The notes under the pieces: generated by a model
What the model saw: only the letters and a program-made list of their open reading frames with translations
What the model was told of the DNA's origin: nothing
Database searches by the model: none
Translations under genes and position numbers: made by a program
Shown here: one piece after another, positions 45,974 to 53,941 of the stretch
Layout: every line of letters starts with the position of its first letter
Numbering within the stretch: position 1 is the stretch's first letter
Assembly (NCBI GenBank): GCA_016177875.1
Contig: JACOUL010000044.1
Span: forward strand, 1 to 64,000
Direction: 5' to 3'
From: Burkholderiales bacterium
Lineage (GTDB): Bacteria > Pseudomonadota > Gammaproteobacteria > Burkholderiales > Burkholderiaceae_D
DNA length: 64,000 nucleotides

Positions 45974-46002
45974 GCTTTAGAGAAAGATAATTCGCTCGTC
46001 AA
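45974..46002 (-). promoter_or_regulatory. Possible promoter of the pilus operon
   Basis: TTGACG, 17 nt, then TAAAGC on the minus strand, 66 bp upstream of the pilL-like ATG. The -35 is good and the -10 is poor (3 of 6). Confidence 0.25.
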
Positions 46003-46107
46003 AATATGGGCCGTTTTGCGCCAATGTAGGATTGCCGCCACACAAAAAGATGTTCTACTAAAATTAATATAAAAATTACAACTTTTTCTGCGCGACATAT
46101 GCATTCT

Positions 46108-46249
46108 GACTCACGAAAAATGAGGAAAGCGATGGGACACGCGTGAAGGCCGGATTCGAATTGCCTAAGCTAATCAGCTGGCAAATGTGTAGTCGTTTTG
46201 CTGTCGGCCTCTTTGGCCTTAGCCATTTCGCTAAGGCGACTTCTTTTTT
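46108..46249 (+). ncRNA. Candidate small RNA with intrinsic terminator
   Basis: A plus-strand segment with CTCA/TGAG, GGCC/GGCC and other short arms. It ends in a perfect 8-bp hairpin (GCCTTAGC, CATTTC loop, GCTAAGGC at 46216-46237) followed by GACTTCTTTTTT. No plus-strand gene lies upstream or downstream, so the terminator needs another transcript. No known riboswitch family could be matched. No promoter was identified. Confidence 0.3.
46216..46249 (+). terminator. Intrinsic terminator without an upstream gene
   Basis: Perfect 8-bp stem, 6-nt loop, then a T-rich tail ending in six T. Orientation is plus, opposite to the flanking genes. Confidence 0.6.
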
Positions 46250-46337
46250 GGGAAGTCTTTCGCCGACACAATATGACAAATTAGCAAAAATGTCTGTCGG
46301 GAAAGCCTGATATCGCCGTCAGGCAAACCGGGCACTC

Positions 46338-46820
46338 TTATTGGACGCCGGCGGCTTTTCGAACCTTATTAAACGTCGCCATCACGTTGCGGATGTATTT
46401 GTCTTGCTTATCGACCGAGGTAGCGTTGTAGCAGCCGACCGCGCGCCAGGTTTGGCCGTGCTTGGCGATACATTGCGCGAGTATCCAGGTGCCGATTTCA
46501 ATGTTGTAGCAGGCATCGTAGAGATCGGCTTTTTTGATGCCTTGCTTCCACAGCACTTTATCCAGCCACCAATCGTTGATTTGCATGATGCCGTGGTCAA
46601 CCGTGCCGTTTTTATTCGGCTTACTCAACGCGCCCGGATTGAAATTGCTTTCCCATTTGGCGATGGCGTAGACGACGTGCGGATGCACCTGATATTTCGC
46701 GGAAGATTTGCCGATGCATGCCGAAATTTGTTCCGGCGTGTATTGGGGAACACCCTGCGGCGCCGCCGCTGCGATGGCAGCGACCGACGCCAACAAGGCA
46801 AAGGCGAGCGCCTTTTTCAA
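46338..46820 (-). CDS. Lytic transglycosylase (SLT domain), possibly pilus-linked
   Basis: 160 residues. The signal peptide ends AIAAAAP (~21). The SLT domain has the catalytic Glu in AKWESNFNPGA, then HGIMQIN and the later GTWILAQCIAKHGQTWRAVGCYN. It cuts peptidoglycan glycan strands. R64-type pilus operons encode such an enzyme (PilT), so it may serve the neighbouring pilus. However, it is separated from that operon by 429 bp and lies 29 bp behind leuA. Confidence 0.88.
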   Translation of the reverse strand: MKKALAFALLASVAAIAAAAPQGVPQYTPEQISACIGKSSAKYQVHPHVVYAIAKWESNFNPGALSKPNKNGTVDHGIMQINDWWLDKVLWKQGIKKADLYDACYNIEIGTWILAQCIAKHGQTWRAVGCYNATSVDKQDKYIRNVMATFNKVRKAAGVQ

Positions 46821-46849
46821 ATCGACCTCTTAACCGGATTGCCTAAAAT

Positions 46850-48532
46850 TTAAGCAGCAATCGATTGCGACGCACGATTGGCTATCAGCGCGCGATTCAA
46901 GGCCGACAGCACCGCCTTCAAGGAGGCGCTGACGGTGTCGTGATCGAAGGCGGCACCGGCATAGCGCTGGCCGTCGATATTCAAATGCACATAAGCGACG
47001 GCTTCGGCATTGGTGCCGGCGCCGATGGCATGTTCGCTGTAATCGACGACATTAATACGGCGGCCGCTATGCTGCATCAACGCATCGACGAACGCGGACA
47101 ATGCGCCTTCGCCTTCACCGCGCAAAGTGTGCGCGACATTGCCGTCGCCGATTTCTGCGCGGATGCTGTCGTGACTGCCGTTGCGGTCGAGGTGATAACC
47201 GTTTAACACCAGCGGCGCGCCATCGGCGACGAAACGCTCCATGAATAAAGCGTGGATTTGCTTGCTGTCGATTTCGCCGCTTTTTTCTTCGGTGGCCTTT
47301 TGCACGGCTTGCGCCAATTCGACTTGCACCCAGCGCGGCAGCGTCAAGCCGTAATCGCGCTCCAACACAAAGGCTACGCCGCCTTTACCCGATTGACTGT
47401 TAACGCGAATGACGGCTTGGTAGTCGCGGCCCAAGTCTTTCGGATCGATAGGCAAATAAGCTACTTGCCACGGCTCATCGGCTTGCTGCTGATGCAGGCA
47501 TTTACGGATCGCGTCTTGATGGCTGCCGGAGAATGCCGTGTACACCAATTCGCCGAACCAGGGATGGCGCGGATGCAGCGGAATGCCCGTACATTCGCCG
47601 CACACTTGGATGATCTCGTCGGGATTGGATAAATCGAGCTTGGGATCTACGCCTTGGCTATATAAATTCATCGCCATGGTGGTGATATCCATATTGCCGG
47701 TGCGCTCGCCGTTGCCGAGCAAAGTGCCTTCGACGCGGTCGGCGCCGGCCAACACCGCTAATTCGGCGGCAGCTACCGCGCATCCGCGATCATTGTGGGT
47801 ATGCACCGATACGATCACCGCATCGCGGCGGCTGATATGCGTGCAAAAATATTCGACTTGATCGGCAAACACATTCGGCGTCGTGCTCTCGACGGTGGCC
47901 GGCAAGTTGATGATGCAAGGCTTTTGCGCGGTCGGTTGCCATACATCCATCACCGCTTCGCACACCTCGACCGCGAAATCCATTTCGGTATTGGAAAAGC
48001 TCTCGGGTGAATACTGGAACACCCATTCGGTGCCGGGGCGCTTGTCCGCTTCACGCTTGACCAGTTGCGCGCCTTGTTTGGCGATGGCGATGATGCCCGC
48101 GCGATCCAAGCCGAATACACGTTCGCGCTGCACGGTGGAAGTGGAGTTATACACGTGCACGTTAGCGCGCTTGGCGCCTTGTAAAGCGTCGAACGTGCGT
48201 GTAATCAAATCCTCGCGCGCCTGCACCAGCACCTGAACCGTGACGTCGTCGGGAATTTGCTTGGCTTCAATCAGCCAACGCACGAAGTCGTAATCCGGTT
48301 GCGAAGCGGAGGGGAAACCGACTTCGATTTCCTTGCAGCCGAGCTTGACCAGCAAAGCCCACAAGCGGCGCTTCTGGCCGACATTCATGGGCTCCAATAG
48401 CGCCTGATTCCCATCGCGCAAATCGACGCTGGCCCAACGCGGAGCCTGAGTGATGGTGCGATTCGGCCATTGGCGGTTGGCCATGGCGACAACGGGGGCA
48501 GGGCGGTATTTATTGTGGTCAAACGCTTTCAT
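46850..48532 (-). CDS. leuA: 2-isopropylmalate synthase
   Basis: A 560-residue long-form LeuA. The TIM barrel has SVDLRDGNQALLEPM, ATVESTTPNVFAD and the metal-binding HTHNDRGCAVA. The C-terminal ~130 residues form the leucine-sensing regulatory domain (GEGEGALSAFVDALMQHSGRRINVVDYSEHAIG). It condenses acetyl-CoA with 2-oxoisovalerate, the first committed step of leucine synthesis, and is feedback-inhibited by leucine. Divergent from an Lrp/AsnC regulator gene, a likely controller. Confidence 0.95.
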   Translation of the reverse strand: MKAFDHNKYRPAPVVAMANRQWPNRTITQAPRWASVDLRDGNQALLEPMNVGQKRRLWALLVKLGCKEIEVGFPSASQPDYDFVRWLIEAKQIPDDVTVQVLVQAREDLITRTFDALQGAKRANVHVYNSTSTVQRERVFGLDRAGIIAIAKQGAQLVKREADKRPGTEWVFQYSPESFSNTEMDFAVEVCEAVMDVWQPTAQKPCIINLPATVESTTPNVFADQVEYFCTHISRRDAVIVSVHTHNDRGCAVAAAELAVLAGADRVEGTLLGNGERTGNMDITTMAMNLYSQGVDPKLDLSNPDEIIQVCGECTGIPLHPRHPWFGELVYTAFSGSHQDAIRKCLHQQQADEPWQVAYLPIDPKDLGRDYQAVIRVNSQSGKGGVAFVLERDYGLTLPRWVQVELAQAVQKATEEKSGEIDSKQIHALFMERFVADGAPLVLNGYHLDRNGSHDSIRAEIGDGNVAHTLRGEGEGALSAFVDALMQHSGRRINVVDYSEHAIGAGTNAEAVAYVHLNIDGQRYAGAAFDHDTVSASLKAVLSALNRALIANRASQSIAA

Positions 48533-48717
48533 GATTTTTCCTGTTTTGATTGGGCTCTATAGCAGGCTGCTAGGCATTGGCCGCGCCCAGCCTTGTGAGC
48601 CGGGCACGGCTGCCACGTCAAACGATCATCCGACGACACCGTCGATAACGGACAGATGAAAGATTAACGCATAGCCTCTGCAATGTGCTTGCAAATTTGC
48701 GGTATTTTGCCTTTTAT

Positions 48718-48746
48718 TTGCAATTTTATTGCATGATATTTTATAA
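48718..48746 (+). promoter_or_regulatory. Promoter/operator region of the Lrp-like gene
   Basis: TTGCAA, 17 nt, TTATAA make a fair sigma-70 promoter 44 bp before the ATG. It overlaps an inverted repeat TGCAAT-TTT-ATTGCA (48719-48733). A second palindrome GCAAATTTGC lies at 48691-48700. AT-rich paired sites between divergent genes suit Lrp-type binding and autoregulation. Confidence 0.45.
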
Positions 48747-48789
48747 ATGCGCGATAATCCATCAACAAGCATGCGTTTAGGACAGAAAA

Positions 48790-49251
48790 ATGCAATTAGA
48801 CCGCTATGACCGCCAGTTGCTGGAAGTCCTGCAAAAGGATGGCCGCATCAGCAATCAAGACTTGGCCGACCGCATCGGCTTGTCGCCTTCTTCCTGCCTG
48901 CGTCGTCTACGCACCTTGGAAGAAAGCGGTCTTATCGTCGGTTACCGCGCGCTCTTGAATGCCAAGGTGCTGGGTTTATCCCTGATGGCCTTGATTCATA
49001 TCTCCATGGACAGGCACACACCGGAGCGCTTCGCTAATTTCGAATCGACCGTGGCGGACTTGCCGGAGGTATTGGAGTGCTTGCTGATTACCGGCCAAGA
49101 CGCCGACTACCAATTGAAAGTCATCGTGCGCGATATGGATGCGTATCAAGAGCTCTTGCTGAATAAGATCACGCGCATCGAAGGCGTGACCGGCGTGCAT
49201 TCGAGCTTCGTGCTACGCAACGTAGTGAACAAAACTTCGCTGCCGTTTTAG
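48790..49251 (+). CDS. Lrp/AsnC-family transcription regulator
   Basis: 153 residues. The N-terminal HTH is LDRYDRQLLEVLQKDGRISNQDLADRIGLSPSSCLRRL. The C-terminal RAM effector domain has LECLLITGQDADYQLKVIVRD. It should bind an amino acid and form octamers. Divergent from leuA, with palindromic AT-rich sites between, so leucine-responsive control of leuA and of itself is the simplest reading. Confidence 0.92.
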   Translation: MQLDRYDRQLLEVLQKDGRISNQDLADRIGLSPSSCLRRLRTLEESGLIVGYRALLNAKVLGLSLMALIHISMDRHTPERFANFESTVADLPEVLECLLITGQDADYQLKVIVRDMDAYQELLLNKITRIEGVTGVHSSFVLRNVVNKTSLPF

Positions 49252-49263
49252 GGCCTGTCATCA

Positions 49264-49340
49264 ATTAGTTTGGGAGGTAGTACGGCTAGGAGCAGTAACG
49301 CCGCTGGAGCGATTTTGCGTAAGTCCTATTAGTTTGGGAG
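49264..49340. repeat. 13-bp direct repeat around the end of the DUF4198 gene
   Basis: ATTAGTTTGGGAG occurs at 49264-49276 and again at 49328-49340, where it forms the last codons and stop of the DUF4198 gene. The 51 bp between hold no recognisable element. Possibly a scar of a small duplication or excision. Confidence 0.5.
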
Positions 49341-50135
49341 TGCGAACGTTAGATTGCCCCAGAAACTATCCCAATCCGCCCCCGGCGTATCGGCGGCGAT
49401 CATGTGCACTACGCTGATCATCCAGGGTCCGGTAAACGGCAGCGATAGCGCGGCCTTCCCCTCTTCATTGGTGCGTGCGCGAATAACCACGAGTTGTCCG
49501 TCGCGCTTGTGCCAAGCCTTGACCAATGCGCCGGCAAGCGGCTGATCGTCGAACATCAATTGGAACGACAAGGCGTCGCCGGCCGACATGGTATGCGGAT
49601 CGGTCAGCGGCACGATTTCCAGGCGCTGGCCGGTACGCGCGAGGACGGTAGCGTCGGTCTTGCCGCCGACCATGAGCAAGGTCTTGATGCAGCGGCGATA
49701 ACGCTCGTGCCCCGGCAGCGCCGCCGCGCCTGCCGCTTCGCGCTTGCGGATGACGGCGTCCAAGCCTTCTTCGTGCAAATATGCATGAAATTTTTCGGCG
49801 GGCAGCACGATGCTGCTGGGGACACTGTCGTAAGTCACGACGTGCGCGCCGGGACGCGCCAGCGGCAGCCGCAATTCCGGCCATGCCGTAGCGGCAGGTA
49901 GGCGTTCGCGCAAGTCTTCCGTCTTATCGCGCGCATGAAGACGCATGGCCGCCGCATGCGCGGCGGTAAAACCCGCCGGCTCGCCTTCGAAGAACTCCCC
50001 GACATGCATTGTCAGCCGCGCACCGGACTTCACCGCCGGTGCGAACGACTGCGGCCACAACCAAAATTCGTGCGCCGCCGCGGGCAGGCAAAGCAGTCCC
50101 CACGCCAAAGCGAGCGCACGGCAGATTTTCATCAT
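49329..50135 (-). CDS. DUF4198 periplasmic protein
   Basis: 268 residues. The signal peptide ends PAAAH (~22) and is followed by EFWLWPQSFAPAVKSGARLTMHVGEFFEG, the typical DUF4198 opening (A-H-E-F-W). The C-terminal beta domain (~180-265) is Fn3/carboxypeptidase-regulatory-like. Relatives are linked to nickel/cobalt uptake (NikK/CbiK-like), but no transporter is present here. It overlaps the SnoaL-like gene stop by ATGA. Confidence 0.82.
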   Translation of the reverse strand: MMKICRALALAWGLLCLPAAAHEFWLWPQSFAPAVKSGARLTMHVGEFFEGEPAGFTAAHAAAMRLHARDKTEDLRERLPAATAWPELRLPLARPGAHVVTYDSVPSSIVLPAEKFHAYLHEEGLDAVIRKREAAGAAALPGHERYRRCIKTLLMVGGKTDATVLARTGQRLEIVPLTDPHTMSAGDALSFQLMFDDQPLAGALVKAWHKRDGQLVVIRARTNEEGKAALSLPFTGPWMISVVHMIAADTPGADWDSFWGNLTFALPN

Positions 50136-50533
50136 GGATGATAAGCACGCAGTTGTTGATGGGTGTCGATGCGATGCCGGAAGCGCTGCACCTGCCCATC
50201 GTTATTGAAATGAAAGATGTGCACGCCGTCTTCCTCGAGGATGCGCTTGCCGGTCGTATTGACCGTGCAGTCATTGTCGAACAAGGCGACGACCGTGTTG
50301 CCTTGTTCAAACAAAGTCTTCGGCTCGAAACGATGAATGTTCAACTCAGCCGCCAAGCTGGCAAAAAAATTAGCGGCGCCTTCGCGGCCTTTTCTTTTTT
50401 GCAGCCAAGGCAAATCCGTGGGATGGGCGCCGTATTCCCATTCCACGTCCTGCGCAAGCCTAGACAAGATGCCTGGCACGTCGCCGCGGCCGAATGCTTC
50501 GTACATGTCTTTCACCGTCTGCATATTGCTCAT
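50132..50533 (-). CDS. SnoaL/NTF2-like protein
   Basis: 133 residues, started at MSNMQTVKDMYEAFGRGDVPGIL with AAGGAGA upstream. The pattern of an alpha-helix pair, then DVEWEYG, then a curved sheet ending VHIFHFNNDGQVQRFRHRID is typical of SnoaL-like NTF2 folds. Members are small-molecule isomerases or binding proteins; the substrate is unknown. Translationally coupled to DUF4198 and divergent from the DUF4331 gene. Confidence 0.85.
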   Translation of the reverse strand: MSNMQTVKDMYEAFGRGDVPGILSRLAQDVEWEYGAHPTDLPWLQKRKGREGAANFFASLAAELNIHRFEPKTLFEQGNTVVALFDNDCTVNTTGKRILEEDGVHIFHFNNDGQVQRFRHRIDTHQQLRAYHP

Positions 50534-50644
50534 GAGTTTCTCCTTAGGGGATGGTTTTTGAAGTTCATGCCGGGCAATCGGCCCGACGCATTGCCATATA
50601 CGAGCCCCGCCTTCTGCCGGTTTCAAAAAAAATTGAAAAATTTT

Positions 50645-50675
50645 TGAATCCGCTTGCGCATGCGCTGCGTATAGG
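50645..50675 (+). promoter_or_regulatory. Possible ECF-type promoter upstream of the DUF4331 gene
   Basis: TGAATCCG, then about 15 nt, then CGTATAGG, 45-75 bp before the ATG. It resembles ECF sigma-factor sites and an ECF gene lies 2 kb downstream. An A/T inverted repeat (TTCAAAAA / TTTTTGAA) sits just upstream. No second copy was found before the sigma gene. Confidence 0.3.
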
Positions 50676-50719
50676 TGAAGGCAAAACCCCCAATTCATTT
50701 TTTTACCTAGGAGAACATC

Positions 50720-52228
50720 ATGCCTCATCCGTTTTTGAAAAAAAGCTGCTGTATTGCATTGGCCGCAGGCGCGTTTACCAGTTTCCTGGTGCAATCCGCT
50801 TACGCTTCCAGCCATCGCGAAGCACCGTTCATCACGCGCGCACCCAAAGTCGATGCCACCGACTTCTATATGTTCCGCAGCATGGAAGCCGGCCGCTCGA
50901 ATTATGTGACGCTGATCGCCAACTACGTTCCGCTGCAGGATGCCTATGGCGGGCCGAATTATTTTGCGATGGACCCGGATGCCCTGTATGAAATCCACGT
51001 CGACAACAACGGCGACGGCAAGGAAGACATCACCTTTCAATTCCGCTTCAACACGCAAAACAAAGATGCCAAGCTGAATATCGGCGGCAAACAAGTCGCG
51101 ATTCCCTTGGTGATCAATGGCTCGGGCGACATCAATTCGGTGAATTCGAGCGCGGCCAACGTACGCGAGACCTATACCATCGATGTCGTGCGCGGCGACC
51201 GCCGCAGCGGCACGCGCCAGTCGGTCAGCAACGGGAGCTCCACTTCTTTCGACAAGCCGCTCGACAATATCGGCAACAAGTCGATCAAAGATTACGCGGC
51301 ATATGCCGGCAAGCATATCCACACCGCCACGATTCCCGGCTGCAATGTGCCCGGCAAAGTGTTTGTCGGCCAGCGCAAGGATCCCTTCGTGGTCAACCTC
51401 GGTGAAACTTTTGACTTGATCAATATCGCCGCACCGGCCACGGCCTTCAATGCCAATGCCGAAAAATTGGAAATCGACTCGCTCGCGTATAAGAACGTAA
51501 CCTCGATCGCGCTGGAAGTGCCGATTGCTTGCTTGACCAATGGCAGCGAGCCCGTGATCGGCGGCTGGACGACGGCGAGCATGCGTCAAGGCCGTTTGTT
51601 GAATCCCGCCCCGTCGAACGGTTCCGCCAGCAAAGAAGGCGGCGCCTGGGTGCAAGTGTCGCGCCTGGGTATGCCGCTGGTGAATGAAGTCGTGATCGGC
51701 TTGAAGGATAAAGATCGCTTTAACAGCAGCAAGCCGGTCGACGATGCGCAATTCGCGGATTACGTCACCAATCCGACTTTGCCGGCTTTGGTCGAAACGC
51801 TCTTTTCCGGCGCCGGCGTCAAAGCCCCGACCAACTTCCCGCGTACAGACCTCGTTGCCGCTTTCCTGACGGGCGTGAAGACGCTGAACCAGCCGGAGAA
51901 AGTCGTCGCTTCCGAAATGCTGCGCTTGAATACCAGTATCGCTCCCGCCACCAATCCGCATCGTCTGGGCGTCATCGGCGGCGACAATGCCGGCTTTCCG
52001 AATGGCCGCCGCCTCGGTGACGACGTGGTCGACATTGAATTGCGCGTAGCCATGGGTAAGCTGTGCACCATCGCCGGCGTCAATACGCTGGTGGGCTGCA
52101 GCGCCGACCAGGCAGCGAGCGGCGCCATCGACTTCACCGACGGCGCTTATCTGGACCACAGCGCGCAATTTACCGATGCAACTTTCCCCTACGTGAAAAC
52201 ACCGATCGCCGGCTCGCCCGCGAATTGA
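50720..52228 (+). CDS. DUF4331 secreted protein
   Basis: A 502-residue preprotein with TAGGAGA ribosome site. The signal peptide ends AYASS (~31), and the mature start SSHREAPFITRAPKVDATDFYMFRS is the DUF4331 hallmark. Later conserved parts include GRRLGDDVVDIELR. Function is unestablished; members often sit beside ECF sigma factors, as here. It forms an apparent operon with the small lipoprotein. Confidence 0.88.
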   Translation: MPHPFLKKSCCIALAAGAFTSFLVQSAYASSHREAPFITRAPKVDATDFYMFRSMEAGRSNYVTLIANYVPLQDAYGGPNYFAMDPDALYEIHVDNNGDGKEDITFQFRFNTQNKDAKLNIGGKQVAIPLVINGSGDINSVNSSAANVRETYTIDVVRGDRRSGTRQSVSNGSSTSFDKPLDNIGNKSIKDYAAYAGKHIHTATIPGCNVPGKVFVGQRKDPFVVNLGETFDLINIAAPATAFNANAEKLEIDSLAYKNVTSIALEVPIACLTNGSEPVIGGWTTASMRQGRLLNPAPSNGSASKEGGAWVQVSRLGMPLVNEVVIGLKDKDRFNSSKPVDDAQFADYVTNPTLPALVETLFSGAGVKAPTNFPRTDLVAAFLTGVKTLNQPEKVVASEMLRLNTSIAPATNPHRLGVIGGDNAGFPNGRRLGDDVVDIELRVAMGKLCTIAGVNTLVGCSADQAASGAIDFTDGAYLDHSAQFTDATFPYVKTPIAGSPAN

Positions 52229-52261
52229 TGACTTGATCCGCCACATATCGATGAGGAGTAA

Positions 52262-52504
52262 ATGATGAAACACTTTGTATTCATTGGCGTGGTGGCCTTG
52301 CTGCTGTCCGCCTGCGGCAGCGGCGGCAGCGGGAGCGGCGCGGGCAGTACCGGCAGCAGCACGGAAAACAATTCCGTCATGGACGCCTTCACTGCTTACG
52401 TCGCTAGCTTGGTGGGCAGCGCTTCGGACAACAGCGAGCCTGTTGCCGTCGACTCCGTCAACGTAACCACGTCGGAAAGCGCCGAAGCGTCGCCGGTGAT
52501 GTAG
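52262..52504 (+). CDS. Small lipoprotein (80 aa)
   Basis: MMKHFVFIGVVALLLSACGS gives a lipobox LSAC with Cys ~18, then a Gly/Ser-rich spacer and a short acidic tail. GAGGAG precedes the ATG. It lies 33 bp after the DUF4331 gene and before a terminator, so it is co-transcribed. Probably an envelope partner of that protein. Confidence 0.75.
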   Translation: MMKHFVFIGVVALLLSACGSGGSGSGAGSTGSSTENNSVMDAFTAYVASLVGSASDNSEPVAVDSVNVTTSESAEASPVM

Positions 52505-52550
52505 CTTTGCAGCAGTGAAGGCTGCTCGCTCTTTAACAAGCACGCCTTAT

Positions 52551-52580
52551 GCGGCCCCGGCTTCGTGCCCGGGCCGCTTT
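52551..52580 (+). terminator. Terminator after the DUF4331/lipoprotein operon
   Basis: GCGGCCC / GGGCCGC arms with two more pairs inside and a CTTCGTG-type loop, followed by TTT. It separates this operon from the sigma-factor gene. Confidence 0.75.
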
Positions 52581-52644
52581 CGCGTCTGTATAATTCAACC
52601 AGTTGCCTTTAGTCGGATGCGCTGGCATTTAAAACGGATTTAAA

Positions 52645-53235
52645 TTGTCGACTCCTGACCCACAACAATTAAGAACCTGGCTGGAAGCGATCGCCAAAAA
52701 AGACGGCGACGCCTTTCGTCTGCTCTACGATGCCGCCGCGCCGAAACTGTTTGGCTTTGCCCTGCGTATATTGATGAAGAGAGAAGCGGCGGAAGAAGTC
52801 TTGCAGGAAAGCTTCATCAGCGTTTGGAACAACGCCGCCGGATATCAGGCCAGCCTGGCTGCGCCGATGACTTGGATGACCACGATCGTGCGCAACAAGG
52901 CATTCGATATGCTGCGCCGCGCCGACCATGCAGTCGAACTCGATGCCGATACTTTCAAGGACGGTGGCATGCAAGAAGTGGTGAATGCACTGGAGAGCAG
53001 CGAAAAAGGTCCGAGCGACACGCTGCAATTGAGCCAAGATGCGCAAGCCCTGGCCCATTGCATGAATCGCCTGGAAGGACTGCATCGCCAAGCCATTGCG
53101 CTCGCCTTCTATCACGACTTGTCGCATAGCGAAGTCGCCGAGCAGATGAAACTGCCGATCGGCACCGTCAAGACGTGGATACGCAGAGGCCTGGAACGTC
53201 TGCGCATGTGTCTCTCTAAACTGGAGGGCGCATGA
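52645..53235 (+). CDS. ECF RNA polymerase sigma factor
   Basis: 196 residues with a TTG start. Region 2 is at ~20-90 (AFRLLYDAAAPKLFGFALRIL...EEVLQESFISVWNNA). Region 4 is at ~130-190 (EGLHRQAIALAFYHDLSHSEVAEQMKLPIGTVKTWIRRGLERL). It most resembles the SigK-type groups with RskA anti-sigma partners. Its stop overlaps the anti-sigma start by ATGA. Likely controls the adjacent envelope genes and itself. Confidence 0.93.
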   Translation: MSTPDPQQLRTWLEAIAKKDGDAFRLLYDAAAPKLFGFALRILMKREAAEEVLQESFISVWNNAAGYQASLAAPMTWMTTIVRNKAFDMLRRADHAVELDADTFKDGGMQEVVNALESSEKGPSDTLQLSQDAQALAHCMNRLEGLHRQAIALAFYHDLSHSEVAEQMKLPIGTVKTWIRRGLERLRMCLSKLEGA

Positions 53236-53939
53236 ATATCCGGCACAACGAACCCCTGCGCGAAAAACTCGCCGCCGAATATGTGCTCGGCACCTTAAAG
53301 GGCAGCGCGCGACGGCGCTTCGAGCACTGGCTCAAAAACGATGCGGCGCTGCGGCGCGCGGTCGCGGAATGGCAAGACCGTTTGCACCCGATGGCAGAAT
53401 TTGCACCGGCTGTGCAACCGCCGCCCGCCGTGTGGCGCGCGATCGAACAACATCTTGATTTGGCACACCCGCAGAAATCATTCTGGTCGAGACTACGTGA
53501 AAATTTATCGTTCTGGCGTGGATTGGGTTTGACCTCCACCGCGATTGCGACGGTTTTGGTGGTGGTGCTGTTAACCAGGGAACCCACGGTGGTCGCGCCT
53601 GCGGCAACTTATATCGCCACGCTTGCCGACGACAAAGCACAGCCCGCCATGATCATTACCGGCGACGCCAAGCGGCGCCAGCTGGTGATCAAAGTGATCG
53701 CCCCGCAAAATCTCGCAACCGACAAGAGCTTGGAACTGTGGGCCGTGCCCAAGCAAGGCTCGCCTCGTTCGCTGGGCTTGGTCGCCAACCGAGGCGTGAT
53801 TACCTTGCCCTTGCCGGAAAATGCGACGCCGGAATCGATTCCGCTGTTGGCCGTGTCGCTCGAGCCTAAAGGCGGCTCGCCTAACCGTAACGCGCCGACC
53901 GGACCGATTTTGTTCAAGGGTGCATGGGTGCAAATATAA
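53232..53939 (+). CDS. Membrane anti-sigma factor, RskA-type
   Basis: 235 residues. The cytoplasmic N-terminal part (~1-75) has AAEYVLGTLKGSARRRFEHWL, the typical anti-sigma helix set. One TM lies at ~100-118 (STAIATVLVVVLLT). The periplasmic RskA domain (~125-235) has LELWAVPKQGSPRSLGL. It holds the sigma factor until an envelope signal triggers its proteolysis. The Cys/His zinc motif of ZAS proteins is absent, as usual for RskA types. Confidence 0.9.
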   Translation: MNIRHNEPLREKLAAEYVLGTLKGSARRRFEHWLKNDAALRRAVAEWQDRLHPMAEFAPAVQPPPAVWRAIEQHLDLAHPQKSFWSRLRENLSFWRGLGLTSTAIATVLVVVLLTREPTVVAPAATYIATLADDKAQPAMIITGDAKRRQLVIKVIAPQNLATDKSLELWAVPKQGSPRSLGLVANRGVITLPLPENATPESIPLLAVSLEPKGGSPNRNAPTGPILFKGAWVQI

Positions 53940-53941
53940 CC

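Larger units (their letters stand above)
45909..46337. other. 429-bp intergenic region before the pilus operon
   Basis: No convincing gene. It should hold the pilus promoter. Its right half (about 46108-46249) contains several short inverted repeats and ends in a terminator-like hairpin on the plus strand, as listed separately. A 67-codon minus-strand open frame here has no ribosome site and unnatural composition. Confidence 0.6.

Noticed and set aside
46108..46249. Cyclic di-GMP (GEMM) riboswitch controlling the pilus genes
   Set aside because: The conserved GEMM blocks could not be found and the terminator points away from the pilus operon.
46076..46279. 67-codon minus-strand gene before the pilus operon
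   Set aside because: No ribosome site, unnatural composition, and it covers the structured terminator region.
50132..52543. An 803-codon minus-strand open frame across the DUF4331 gene
   Set aside because: Only its last 133 codons (SnoaL-like, with a proper ribosome site) make sense; the rest is antisense to a well-supported secreted protein.
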